The notes: generated by a model not told the origin, from the letters alone. Positions 23,778 to 34,989 are shown, counted from the first letter of the stretch. The stretch: 64,000 nucleotides of DNA from Isoetes taiwanensis (GCA_021234155.1 JAJEKV010000036.1:13407426-13471425), one strand, 5' to 3'. A program made the numbers and translations.

Positions 23778-23793
23778 GTACCGTACAAGAGAA

Positions 23794-24434
23794 GACTGTT
23801 GTATATCTAAGACTTTTGGATTGAAACATGATTCTGTACAAGCGTTAGCCATTTTATAGCAGTTTATTTGAGTATAATTTGAGGTGCCTTTGCTATGCAG
23901 CGCATGGAATTGAGATTAGAATGAAAAGTGTTTCTTAAGATTCTGCTCCCAAGTATTTCTAGAATAGTGAGTGAATGGTGCATTGCATACATGATTATGT
24001 GTTGCAATATTGAGATTATTGAATAAGCTAGGTTGTGCAGACATGATAATATGCTTGTAATGGGCAAAGACCCCGTATTACTATTAAGGTTGTTTAGATC
24101 CCTTTTTCCCTATGAAGTTAATTATAATCTCATGTATTTACCTTTCTTTAGCATTTGTATATGTTAGTAACATTTCTATCTATGCATATCACATGCCATC
24201 GTGTATTTTCTATGTTTTTTTTGGGGGAGGGGAGGGAGGGGGAGGGGAGGGTCAATTGGTCAATGGGCCGTGTATGTGTGTTTTTAAGACTACTTCCACA
24301 CAATACGAGAAGTCATTTTTTTCCAAGCCCCAAAGGGACGTATTTAGGTCTTTGATCTAATATTTAGAACAATAAATTATGTTTTTGGACATCATAAAAC
24401 TTAAACTTTCCACTTTAGCACTTAGAGAGAGACT
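23794..24434. other. No gene; G-rich microsatellite-like run
   Basis: GGGGGAGGGGAGGGAGGGGG-type sequence at 24222-24250 is the only notable feature. Confidence 0.5.
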
Positions 24435-24590
24435 GATCAAAAGGGAATTTGTGAATGAATTGGGGTATTTTTAAATAAAAGGGGATTGAGTGAAAGGGAA
24501 ATTACCAAAGAAACATGGTATTGCAATAAATACCAGGGTAATTTCAAGCAAGATGGTATTTTCAAGCAAATGGTATTCTTGAAAATTGTA
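24435..24590. repeat. Dispersed repeat shared with 39200-39340
   Basis: GAATTGGGGTATTTTT, AAAGGGAAATTACCA and ATTGCAATAAATAC appear in the same order and spacing in both places. The copy at 39.2 kb lies inside a larger TIR-bounded block. Confidence 0.6.
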
Positions 24591-25129
24591 TTTTTCAAAC
24601 TATATCTACTTTCATGTCTAGCTGGTCCTATAATAATGCCTATTTTCTCAATAACATGCTTGCAATCACAACTCCTTGGAAGTTACTCTAGCTAATCCAT
24701 AATCGTTTTAGTTGTTTCTATAGATGGAACCCCAACAATTCCTTTTTCATGTTCTCTACAACGAACTGGTAGCCAAAGATGCTCATGTATCTATTTGAGT
24801 GCGTACTCACAAGGATTAACAAGGTTGCATATTAAACGGGAGTGTTGTAGCACTTCCGTAAGATTCCCTCAAAAAAAAAATATACCATGCTCTTAAAAGT
24901 GACCTTTTTGGGCTAAGGTTGAGAATTTTCGAAGCCATAAGGAATGTTTGCTATTATCAATGTGAAATCTTGCGGCTTTGACCGTCCCGACAAGTTTTGT
25001 GCAGTCTCCATAAATAATCGAAAATAAATTGTTTTGATCAAACATGCCATAATTAACCACTAATGAACCACTATAAATGTGGTTATTTATGCAAAGAATA
25101 ATAATCTTAATAAATGCCACACATTATAG

Positions 25130-25680
25130 TGGTTTTTATGATTAGGATGTGGTTTTTCATGCTGGTTTTTGTTGCAACATGGTTTTTTAAAATTGATAGT
25201 GGTTTCTAGCATTGTTTTCTTGTTAGTTTATTGATACAACATGGGTTATTAAGTTTGTAATGGTTTATGGTATGGTTCGTCAATGCTAGATGATGATTAT
25301 TCACATTGGTTTTCTTTTTGTAGTACGGTTTATTAAAATTAGTGTAGTTTACAAGGTGGTTTTCACTGCGAGTTTAAATACCTAGTGGTTATTTAAGTTG
25401 GTTTTATATTTCAGAATTATCTATTAAAAGTCGACCACATTGGTTTTCTTGTGTAGTATGGTTTAATCAAAATCAATTCAAGATGGTTTTCACTGCCAAT
25501 ATAAATATCTAGTGCTTATTTACGTTGATTTTCTATTGCAAAAATGTCTATTAAAATTTGTTTATGGTTCATAGCATTGGTTTCCATACCAATTTAGTTT
25601 GCATGGTGGTTATTCATAATTCCCAATCAAAAGGGTGGTTATTCATAGTGGTTATTCATAAAGCACTTCAATAAATATTA
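25130..25680. repeat. Degenerate GTGGTT(A/T)TT-rich block
   Basis: Units such as GTGGTTTTTCATG, ATGGTTTATTAA, GGTGGTTTTCACTGC and GTGGTTATTCATA recur more than 20 times with no fixed period. The pattern resembles subterminal transposon repeats, but no terminus was identified. Confidence 0.5.
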
Positions 25681-27019
25681 TGCATCCCACAATGTGAATT
25701 AGAACTTGGGGAAATTAGATTTGATATTGTCCTTTTGCATTTGAACTTTGTTGTGATCCTCTTTCTTTTTGCAATATATGTTTGCACCTGTCTAGAAAAT
25801 AGATACAGCTTCAAAAGTTTGCCTCAAGAAAGAGCATAAGTTTGACCCGTAGGTTTCATGTTATTAGGTTATTTTAGTTAGTTTGAAACATTTGTACATG
25901 TGGCATATGGATCAAAATGCACCATAAGGATTTCCAATTCACCAATTCAGACAAGACTAGAGTATACAACCCCATAGCGTTGTCACCATTGCTTCTAGAA
26001 ACAATATGTTATCTGTTGAAACATCTCCTACCAATGACCATTAAAAGACACCATTTGTTCGAAGTTTTTGATTTAGGCCCAAGGATCAGGTTATACCCAA
26101 ATTTTGCTAGACCAATTTTGTAATTGACATGCATGTTTGTTCTTGGCATAATATGATATTTCAATGGTATGATTGGCCTAGAATATTTATGGTCGCATGT
26201 TCTCTGGTGTATGTTATTATGGTGCACCAACATCGTTAGACTAGGTATTGCCTTGGCTTTACTGCTTCTGAAATCCCTTATGGGTAGTGGGCCATCAAGT
26301 TAATTTGTAAGGCAATATAATTGCCTTAGTTTTACCATGTCAATATGTTAATGCTTTATCTCCATTCAAAATAAAAGACGAGCACCTCGAATATAGTGGG
26401 ATGCCATTATCGATTATGAGCTGCAGATGTGTTGCGCATCTTGAACTGCACGATCTGCTTCAGATCCATCTGACCACCAGGATAGTGCGTTGTGGCTTTT
26501 CCATGGGAACAAAAGGTGGTGTTCTGTGAAAGACAAAACGCCAGAAGGCTAAACGCAAATGTCTCTCCATGATGGATGGTGAGCCCTAACCTTGATGCTG
26601 CTTGAGCAATGCCTGAATCCTTCCTCTCTCTTCTTCATTCCCAGCTTACTTTCTTATTTTGCATTAAATCTCTTAACCATTAAGACAAGGTGGCCTTTAA
26701 TATAAAGAAATGATATGGGGGGTTTCTTAAATACGTGCTAAGGGGGCTCATACCACCATCTTTACATTTATTTACAAATAACATAGCTTCCAGGATCGAA
26801 ATAATACAAGAAATTTATTACGACGGCCAAGGTCGCCACGAACATTCATTTGGTTCTAAACCTATGAGGTTAGACCCCCTCCCCAAGAACATCTAACCTT
26901 TGATAATGCCATTCAATACAAACAAAAGTCATAACTTGACGTTAACTTTTCTTTATTCGTAACTTAGTCAATCTGCTAAATAGGATTTTTTGTAGAAGAA
27001 CTACTTGTGGTAGAATGTA
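25681..27019. other. No gene recognised
   Basis: AT-rich sequence with only short, unrelated open frames. Confidence 0.5.
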
Positions 27020-27455
27020 TGCAAAATGTATGCAAGAAAACCTCTAAAAGTTGTCATGAGCAAACAATATCGTGGTTTAGTTATAGACAAATACCCAAGC
27101 TGGAACTTGGCAGCTGAGCAAAAAGCAGATGGTGGGCTTAAAGCCCTCTCTGCCATGCAGTGCAGGTGTAGGAGCAGATATTTGGATAGGTGTAGGTCTG
27201 ACTTTGGATAGATGGAAGAAAATCGAGAAAATACAGAAAAGACTTTTTCAATTTGAACTTGGAACTAAGATGCAACTGCCATATGATATGCTGTTAGTGG
27301 AATGTGAAATGTTTTCTCTGGAAGCAGAAGCACTTTGCAGGACTCTTCATTATGTATATAAAGTCCTTTGTATTATGTTAGATGATTCCAAGATTGGCTT
27401 AGGAGGAGACACGCACAAAGGGGTGGTTTGCAGACATAAAAATTTGGCTAGCCAG
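27020..27455 (+). pseudogene. LINE reverse transcriptase C-terminal fragment
   Basis: One frame gives YRGLVIDKYPSWNLAAEQKA then DGGLKAL. After a frameshift near 27150 another frame gives DRWKKIEKIQKRLFQFELGT then PYDMLLVECEMF. This pair of blocks is the usual post-catalytic region of plant LINE RTs. No polymerase motif and no tail are seen, so it is a fragment. Confidence 0.7.
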
Positions 27456-27549
27456 ATGGGGGATGTACATGGATGATTTGGAGATGCACAAGGATGATAT
27501 ATGCGGCTAGGTCGGGGGAAAATGGGTCCTCAGTACCCGACTCAGCAGG

Positions 27550-28180
27550 GACCTCCCTCCACATTGCCACTGGCCTTGTTGTATGGTGCTAGATCACTCC
27601 ATAGCCCTCATAGCCGGGTGCACAGGCCGCATTTAATAGGAACTAAGGGGTCTAAACTAGAAGTATCATCTAGATAATGGCCACTAGGTCTCTACCCTCC
27701 TTCCCAATATACGAGAGGTGCAAACATAAGATCAACCAACATCGTACATCAACATAATCATGATAAGTAATGAAGATAGCATCTTTTTTACACACATGAA
27801 TCTATCTACTAGTTAGGGTTCCTTGCTTGGGTTCGAAACCTAGACTGGGGTTCTAGGAAGGCTCTACTAACAAGATAAGATACTAGCTCATCTAGAATCC
27901 TAGGTTCCAGATGATCTACCTATGAAGCTACTCTGAATACCTACTCTTGGACAAACTTTCTCCAACTCTTGAGGTCTCCATGACTTGCTGAGTCGGTAGT
28001 TTTTCCTTCTTCTGATGAGCGCACTGTCTTTAGGGTTAGGGTTAGGGTTAGGGTACTTATAGTTAGGGTTACATGTCACTGCCACATGGTCGGGTGCTTC
28101 CATATGGTGGGTGCCCAATAGGGTAAGTCCATGTGGAAATGGCCTTAAGCCTAAGGTTGGCTAAGTACCTGAGAAGGTGC
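27550..28180 (+). repeat. Dispersed repeat, uninterrupted copy
   Basis: It is homologous to 6188-6357 plus 9054-9600, which are split by a LINE. It may be the outer part of the LTR of the gypsy element that follows, since it lies directly upstream, but the second copy lacks the U5-like end. It contains four TTAGGG units at about 28031-28054. Confidence 0.6.
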
Positions 28181-28466
28181 TGAAATGTACAGAAGGTAGC
28201 ACTTTGTCAGCACTGAGCACCGACCCTAAATTAGTGCCGTAATTAGTGGGCGGTGGTAACGGTAGACTACTATTCTTAGTCTCACTGGTTGTATATATAT
28301 TCATTGTACGTTATATATTAAACAACGCTTGGAAGTAGAGATTGTATTTCCTATTGCTTTTCTCAATAGAGTTGTTTTTCTATTCTATCTCTTGAGTCGA
28401 TCTTGCAGGGTTTGTGATGGTTTTGCACTAGTTCTATCAGGAATAACCGTTATTGTCCTTTTCTAG
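28181..28466 (+). repeat. Putative 5' LTR end and leader of the gypsy element
   Basis: TGTATATATATTCATTG, then TCTCAATAGAG and TATCTCTTGAGTCGATC resemble a promoter/R/U5 stretch, and a degraded TATCAG-containing primer-site-like sequence lies near 28433-28440. The LTR borders are not proven, because no second LTR is found. Confidence 0.35.
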
Positions 28467-29330
28467 GTGAATCGCAGGATGTCTGGAAATGAGGGTGACA
28501 ATTCAGGAGCTGGAGGTAGCAATAATCCTCCGAGCATAACTGAACAGATTTTGGCAGTTATGCAGCAACAGCTGGCCACTATGCAACAACAGGTTGCTAA
28601 GAAGAAGGATGACAATGATGAAGTTAATAAGGTTTTGAAGCAGAAAGGGAGACTTTCAGTAGTAAGGATACCACGGATGCATGGCTAAAAGGAATTGAGT
28701 TGTATTTCGAAGTAAAGAAAACTCCAGAGCTGCCGAAGACAACTATTGCTGATATGTTGTTGACTGGACCTGCCAAGATATGGTGGGATGAGTATAAGAA
28801 AGATAATCTTTTGGTTCTGAGCCAAATTACATGGAGTACTTTTAAGGGCGCTTTCAAACTCCATTATGAATAAATTGGAGCACTTACACTGGAGCAAATG
28901 AATAAATTCTAGAATCTTGTCCAAGAGGACACTGTGGAGGGATATGCCAATAAGTTCAGGGCATTAGCGCCATATGGACCTACTATGACTGTGGCACAGT
29001 TAGCCGATAAGTTTAATCGTGAGTTGAAGCCCGAGCTAACTCTATTAGTAGGGGGAATGACATATCCTAGCCTGGAATAAGTTTAAAGAGCAAGTCTAGG
29101 ATAAGACTAAGCAGAGTCGTGAAGAAGTAGCCAAACACTGGAAGCCTGCAAGGGAAAATCTTTCTAAGTAGAGTGAGGGGTTTAGTTGCTACTGGTGGTC
29201 CTGGAGGAAATGTATCCTATGCCTGCAAGGCAGACAAATGCACCAGCTCAGATGAGCCAGGAGGAATGAGAATGATGTCGTCGGGAAGGATTATATTTCT
29301 TCTGCAAAGAGGCTGGGTATAATGCGGCAT
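28467..29330 (+). pseudogene. Ty3/gypsy gag
   Basis: It starts MNRRMSGNEGDNSGAGGSNN with a Gln-rich coiled segment (AVMQQQLATMQQQVAKKK). After a frame change near 28660 the retrotransposon gag core is readable (AKIWWDEYKKDNLL, then ITWSTFKGAFKLHYE and EGYANKFRALAPYG) with several stops. Gag would form the particle core; this copy cannot. Confidence 0.75.
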
Positions 29331-29578
29331 GTTGTTCCCGCAAATGGAGAAACATGAATAATGCAGGGCCGCAGCTTGCTGGAACTGTTGAGTATGACAG
29401 AAATGCCGCGTATGGGAACCGTGATAATAAGCCTGAGGCTAGTGGTGGGACTCCAGGAAATTGGAATAGACGAGAAGCAAGTACATAGAGTGTTGCTGGT
29501 TTACGAAATGCTCGTACTGAGGAGAGGCCTGCACGGGCCCAAGCCGTTACACTGGAAGAATCAAAAGCGGATCCAGAC

Positions 29579-30250
29579 ATGCGTGCTTCTGCTATTGGTG
29601 GAAACCCTCCAGAATATCTTGCTACTGACATTCTTCCAGATAGCATTCAAATGCAACCTTTCCATTTTCTGATTGACAGTGGTAGTATGCATAATTTCAT
29701 TTCACCTAGATTGGTTGATCAGTTGGGTTTGCATGTGACTGCACGACACCTTGGATCGATAGAATTAGCCGATGGTGTGATTAAGATGTCAAATGATTGT
29801 ATTCCTCGGTTGTATTCCTGGTATTCCTGTGTTCCCTGATAAGCTTATAGAATTACCTCCCTTTCGTGAGGTGAACCATGAAATCAAATTACTCCCTGGA
29901 TCTGCACCATCTTCACGACCTCCTTACCGTTTTAATGCTGTGGCGATGGTGGAACTAAAGAAGCAACTGGAAGAATTAGTGGAGCAAGAATTTATAAGGC
30001 CTAGCACAACTCCATTTGAAGCTCCTGTTCTATTTGTAAAGAAAAAGGATGACAGTTTATGTGTTGATTATAGATTGCTGAATCAAATTACTATCAAGAA
30101 TGGTTATGCCTGATGATCTGTTTGATCAATTAAGTGGTAGCAAATTCTTTTCTAAGATTGATTTGCGCTCCGGCTATCACCAGATCCGAATTAGGGAAGA
30201 ATCCTAAAACTGCTTTTCGTACAAGATATAGACATTATGAATTTCATTAC
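29579..30250 (+). pseudogene. Ty3/gypsy protease and RT N-terminal part
   Basis: Protease: QPFHFLIDSGSMHNFISPRL, active-site [25 protein letters not shown], then [20 protein letters not shown] and a frame shift near 30105. It goes on as [20 protein letters not shown] and KTAFRTRYRHYEF, where the MITE interrupts it. The usual order for chromovirus-like plant gypsy elements is kept. Confidence 0.85.
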
Positions 30251-30252
30251 AG

Positions 30253-30785
30253 ATTTTTTGATATTAAAAAAGGCAAAATATGCCAACTAAGCCAAATGAA
30301 GAAAAATGAACTACCAATCAGAAATCAGAGCCTGATAGGTCCAGTCAGCAAAACTGTTATAACTAACTTGCTGAGTCATATTTTCTAGCGTAAGTATTGA
30401 TAGAAAAGTCCAAATGAGCTCACGTTTGGTGCAATAGATAGATCTCATTGAGATCTTTCCAATCTTGGGTGCTTTACATATATTCTAAGTATTTATGATT
30501 GTTAAAACTCTAAACTATATTGTTTTTAACATTTCTTACTATCATATAGGGTTAAAAGATATGGCAACTACTCAAGATTGGAAAGATCTCAATGAGTCTA
30601 TCTATTGCGCCAAACTAAAGCTCATTTGGACTTTTCTATCAACACTTATACCAGAAAACATGATTCAGTAAGTTAGTTATAACTGTTTTGCTGACTGGAT
30701 TATCAGTTTTGTTTTTTGATTGGTAGTTTATATAGCTTAGTCAGCATTTCTTAGGAAGCCCTTTTATGATCTCAAAAATTCCCTA
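30253..30785. mobile_element. Long-TIR MITE (about 530 bp) inserted in gypsy RT
   Basis: The two halves are inverted copies over about 200-230 bp each. GATAGAAAAGTCCAAATGAG occurs near 30399-30418 and its reverse complement near 30624-30645. GAACTACCAATC near 30308 is matched by GATTGGTAGTT near 30719. The central spacer is about 90 bp. RT coding resumes right after it ([20 protein letters not shown]). The exact edges and target duplication were not resolved. Confidence 0.85.
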
Positions 30786-31095
30786 ATGATTCGGGCTTAC
30801 CAATATGCCAACTACTTTTATGAGGCTTACGAACGATGTTTTCCGGGCTCAGCTCGATCAATTCGTGCTTGTATTCGTCGATGACATTCTGATTTACTCT
30901 AAAATGCTAGAAGACATGTAAGAGCAGTTGGTCTTTTTGGGCCATCTTGTCTTCAACAAGGGAATTGAACCGGATCCTGAAAAGGTGAAAGCCATACAGG
31001 AATGGCCTCAACCTCAATCTGTAAGAGAAATCAGAGCATATCTGGGTTTAGCTAGGTACTATCACAAGTTTGTTAAGCAATTCTCCAAGAACAAC
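30786..31095 (+). pseudogene. Ty3/gypsy RT, catalytic part
   Basis: It reads [20 protein letters not shown] then [11 protein letters not shown], ending in a stop. The catalytic site is FVDD in place of the common YVDD. After the stop, VFLGHLVFNKGIEPDPEKVK and IRAYLGLARYYHKFVKQFSK complete the RT connection region. Confidence 0.85.
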
Positions 31096-31129
31096 AATAA
31101 TGTCTCTTTCAAATCCTGTTTTAACAATC

Positions 31130-32258
31130 GTAGCATGAATCTTCCACCCCGTCAATGGCTCCAATGATGCCACAAGTATTCAAGCTGCTAACAAGGTGAC
31201 GGCATCTGGAAGCACTCCATCATGTTGCATCTGTCCCAAACACTGCAGGACTTCTAGACGGCGACCATTTATCCATCTCCTTGCATCTTCAGGCATAAGC
31301 TGAGAACGTCATGTGATTGTCCAAAAGCAATATATCCTAAATCAAGTTGCATCTTCTTATAGCATTTTAGAGCTTCCTGATTCAACCGATAGAATACCTC
31401 CAAAAATGAGTTGCATTGGGCATACATGTCAGTTAAAGTACTGCCAACATAATCATATCCTCTTCGAGCCCCTTTGAGGAAGCCTTAGCATGTAATTCAC
31501 GACCTTTCACTAACGCTCCAACATTGCCACAAGTTTTTAAAATACATGTAAGTGTGATTACTCTGGATAAACGCCCTAAGTTTGCATCTGCTCAAAACCT
31601 TCAAAAGCCTGTTAGTAAGATATTCAAAGAACCAGATCCTGGTATGGCAGATTGCAAAATGTTTCTTGGGTCTCCAAAAGAAGACCACATTGAAATACAT
31701 GCCTACCAATGCACCGCATACCCCAATTGCACCACTTCATTGCGCAATTTTCTCCCCTTGTCTATGGCTGCAGTTAATGAACAAGCTTTCAAGCTGCAAA
31801 TAAAAGTGGTAGCATTTGGATTCATATTCTCCCATCACATCTGTTCAAGCAAACTAAAGCTTTCAAACATAATCCAGTTTCTATATATCCCACATCATGT
31901 CGTACGTCTTTGAAATCGCCTGGACACTCTTGAGCAAGAATTATAGGCGACCCTGAATAATTGCCAACAACACATATCTCCATTGAAGATGGTGCAATCA
32001 GAATAGATGCATAATCTGGCTTTGCTTTGGGTGAACTTCTACCGGACATAGCTACTCCTGATGCTCCTCATTTCCAAGGCCAACAGAGAATAAGTAATCG
32101 GTTGGATGGCGCCCTAACGTAGTCTCACGGCAATCGACGACAAAGGAACCTCTCACGAACTCACATAACGCAGTGGAAGTTTCAATCTGAGCTCTCGAAC
32201 GTGGCAGGATTCTTAATCTGGTTCCTCGAAATGGTATATTCACTGACATCAAAAGCAT
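31130..32258 (-). pseudogene. PPR protein pseudogene
   Basis: The minus strand carries PPR-type sequence with many stops and frameshifts. It starts at 32258 (MLLMSVNIPFRGTRL...), and later shows AFEGFEQMQT, a CGLLLETQETFCNLPYQDLV stretch and QMQHDGVLPDAVTLLAA near 31200. PLS-type PPR motifs are recognisable but none is intact. It abuts the 3' truncation of the gypsy element, so one may have been cut when they were joined. Confidence 0.7.
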
Positions 32259-32560
32259 ATTACATCAACCCACCTCCCAAGGGTTTGCCCTTCGGGCAAC
32301 CCCAAGAAATTGGAAACAGAAAAATTCTCATATTTTGATGTCTCGGCTCTAGGTCAATCTCCAGGGCTGTTCAAATTGCATACTGGCCACATATCCTCTG
32401 TCCATATCTAATATTCTTAGCATATATACTAAATCATCAGCCTCCAGCCCTAGAGTTTGCCCTTGGGGCAACAACCCCTCTATTCGCACAACATCGCGTG
32501 GTTTGAATATGAAGAAAGGTTTGAGAAGTTGTTGAAGGGGGGTGGACATTGTTGCGCAAA
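32259..32560. other. Intergenic; hairpin at 32281-32302
   Basis: GGGTTTGCCC-TTC-GGGCAACCC forms a short strong stem. A minus-strand frame (32549-32349, 66 codons, MSTPLQQLLKPFFIFKPRDV...) matches nothing I recognise. Confidence 0.4.
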
Positions 32561-32647
32561 TTTGTTTTCAAGAATTGTATTGACCAATACGACGAAGCCC
32601 TAAGCCGTCCGTGGAACAGAGCAGACGGACCCAGTTCTGCTTTCCAG

Positions 32648-33515
32648 GTGAGATCCAAACCCAACTCGTTATACTGTCTAGGTCTTCTCCTTTACGTCAA
32701 AGCTTTGTCGACATTCGCCCTTGGGCGTGAAACTAAGACATTTCTTGCGAGCTGGCTAGAGTGTTTTTTGTTTTAATATCCGCAATGCTCATATGAAGCT
32801 GAGACATATGATGTATTATTCTGTCTGAGCTTTACTTATATACCTCCCTTTTAGCAGTCGGATGAATACCCATTCTTTCAAGTAGTTGGAAACCTAAAAC
32901 GGATGTCAAGAAATTCATATTCTAATCTGAAACTTATATGAGGCTTAACCATCATATACAATGCTATATTTTTACCAGTATCGTCTACATAATGCCTGAG
33001 ATGGCTGTCTGATTTAAATCTTACGTGTCAAAGCTATGCTTGTGGTTGCTTTAGACGAACAGGCTTAACCATCATATTACAATGCTATTCTTACCAAGAA
33101 TCTGACAATAATATATTGGCCACCTAATGCCTTTGTTATAATGATACATGCAAAAGTTATGCTTGTGGTTATTCTAATTCATGTTCCATTGAAGCGTTTT
33201 TTCTGTTGGCTTGTTTATTTTATTGACAGTGGGAGCAAAATTATTCTAATGGAAACTAGTAAATTTTTGGCAGAACCAATTAATATGTCTCTTATCGTTT
33301 TTTCTTCTAGTTGTTGGAAGAAGTTAGTTATCATCTTCAGTTTCCTCTAGAAATGGGAATTTGGGGTTAACGTCTTCCTAAAACAAGTATGTGATTGCAA
33401 CGTTGCCAGGTTTTTCTGTGCTGGCAGTGCACAGTGAAAAGTATGATATGTTGCACAGAACTGTCAATGCTGTATTATTTCAATCCAACTATGCTTTAAG
33501 GCTGTATACTTGCAG
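32648..33515 (+). other. Probable 5'-UTR intron of the uL16m gene
   Basis: CCAG|GTGAGATCC at 32647/32648 is a good donor, and an acceptor ending TTGCAG lies at 33515, 14 bases before the start codon. The region between is T-rich and has no coding signal. The upstream exon would be at about 32570-32647. This is an inference from splice-site appearance only. Confidence 0.4.
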
Positions 33516-33529
33516 GTCAGAAGATAACA

Positions 33530-34087
33530 ATGTTTATGAGGAGTTTCTTATCGTCTGGAAATTTTCTTCGTTATTCGAAGCCTTATGAGTCAATATCAGG
33601 TTTGGGACTTGTTCCCAACACGCAACTTTCAAAATCTTATGAGTCTTTGACATGGAAGCGGTTTGCTTCTGGAAGAACAATGGGCTTTCCAAAACGAACC
33701 AAGTTTCGTAAGTATTTCAAAGGAAGAGTTGGTGGTATCAGATGTGATGGCTCAGACCTTGCTTTCGGGAAATTTGGAATTAAGGCATGTGAAGCGGGCC
33801 GGATTTCATCGAAGGCGATTGAAGCCACACGTCGTGTAATGAATCGCAAGTTTCAAGGTGTTGGTCGGATCTGGATTAGAATTTTTGCAGACATTCCTGT
33901 TACGAGTAAACCTGCAGAGGTCAGAATGGGGAAAGGTAAAGGAAATCCATCAGGCTGGATAGCTCGGGTTATGCAAGGGCAAATGTTGTTTGAGATGGAT
34001 GGTATAAGTTTGGTGAATGCTCAACAAGCTGCCAGATTAGCTGGGCATAAGCTTTGTTTACCAATAAAGTTTGTAAAATGGCCCTGA
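33530..34087 (+). CDS. RPL16: Mitochondrial ribosomal protein uL16m, nucleus-encoded
   Basis: The ORF has 185 residues. It carries the highly conserved plant mitochondrial L16 body from residue 51 (MGFPKRTKFRKYFKGR), through GGIRCDGSDLAFGKFGIKAC, RVMNRKFQGVGRIWIRIFAD and MGKGKGNPSGWIARV, to LAGHKLCLPIKF. uL16 sits near the peptidyl-transferase centre and tRNA sites of the large subunit. Residues 1-50 are not part of the ribosomal fold. They are rich in Ser, Arg and Tyr with few acidic residues, consistent with a mitochondrial import presequence. In many land plants rpl16 is still in the mitochondrial genome, so this looks like a functional transfer to the nucleus. The frame is open and no internal intron is seen. 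Confidence 0.93.
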   Translation: MFMRSFLSSGNFLRYSKPYESISGLGLVPNTQLSKSYESLTWKRFASGRTMGFPKRTKFRKYFKGRVGGIRCDGSDLAFGKFGIKACEAGRISSKAIEATRRVMNRKFQGVGRIWIRIFADIPVTSKPAEVRMGKGKGNPSGWIARVMQGQMLFEMDGISLVNAQQAARLAGHKLCLPIKFVKWP

Positions 34088-34741
34088 ATTTAAGTTCCAT
34101 CTTTAAGAAACCAATGAGCAAGTAATTGTCTAGATTAAGACAGACGAGACGACTGCCGTGGGCAGCTGGACCTTGATTAAGCCTGAAGTCATTGAGATGA
34201 CTTGTTCAACTTGCTTGGAGGATTGACAACGTTTGTAACTCTTGGGCTTTGTGGTAATGCTTTAGATTTGCAGATCTTGAATAAAACTGATTATTTTAAT
34301 GGGATATATCTAGATGCTCAATGAGTTTTAGCAGTGACATGTTAGAAATTGCCCTTCTCATTTTTTGTAGTAGGCGCTGCTTGGGAGCCTCTTTTGATGG
34401 TAGGAAATTGGTCTTAATGATGTTACAGAATACTGTTGACCAGTTTTCCTGTGCAGAACCACATTTGCGCAAAAGCAGCGCCCACTGGTCTGAAATACAA
34501 ATCTGTCCGACCCAAACATGTAATAGGCAACATATAGGACACTTCTGGTAGGAAGTATTCTGTGGTGGGTCGTTTGTAACAGAAAGCTAGCAGGAGCCAT
34601 GCAATAGTGGAAAGAAATTCATGGTGCTTGAGAAATTACTTTGAATTTGAAGGTTGAAATTCACATTGGAGAATGCATATACATGTAATGACCACAATAT
34701 TAGGCTTTGTTCCATTTAAGTTCTTGATATAATGCGCACTG
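34088..34741. other. 3' flank of uL16m; no further gene
   Basis: The 3' UTR probably lies here (AATAAAAC at 34279). Nothing else is recognised. Confidence 0.4.
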
Positions 34742-34954
34742 TGTTGGAAAACGTATAAACGTATCAGCTATGTGCTGATATAAACCTGCAGTGCAGAGTG
34801 AGCCAAAGCAGAAGGCTACGGTCAGAGATGTACATGATGTACTCTAATGTGTACAAATGTACTCTAATGTAATGCGGCAATGGCAATGTATCTAATGTTC
34901 TCAATGTATTGCGGCAATGTATGTAATGAAAATGTACAACTTGAATTCTGGCAC
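34742..34954 (-). repeat. 3' LTR of outer copia, with internal deletion
   Basis: It matches the 333-bp partner at 38441-38773 but lacks about 120-150 bp. The missing stretch lies between two CAGAAG direct repeats in the partner. A purine tract (AAAAAGGGAA on the minus strand, 34955-34964) adjoins the LTR, as expected for the polypurine primer. Confidence 0.75.
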
Positions 34955-34989
34955 TTCCCTTTTTGGACAATCTGAAGCTATTGCAATGG

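Larger units (their letters stand above)
28467..31095 (+). mobile_element. Ty3/gypsy retrotransposon, truncated and disrupted
   Basis: The order is gag (28467-29330), zinc knuckle remnant (YFFCKEAGYNAACCSRK), aspartic protease, then RT. RNase H, integrase and the 3' LTR are absent. The RT is split by a MITE at about 30253-30785. It stops abruptly near 31095, where a PPR pseudogene begins on the other strand. Confidence 0.85.

Noticed and set aside
32349-32549. 66-codon minus-strand ORF MSTPLQQLLKPFFIFKPRDV...
   Set aside because: No family recognised; it overlaps the likely 5' region of the uL16m transcript, and evidence for a gene is too weak.
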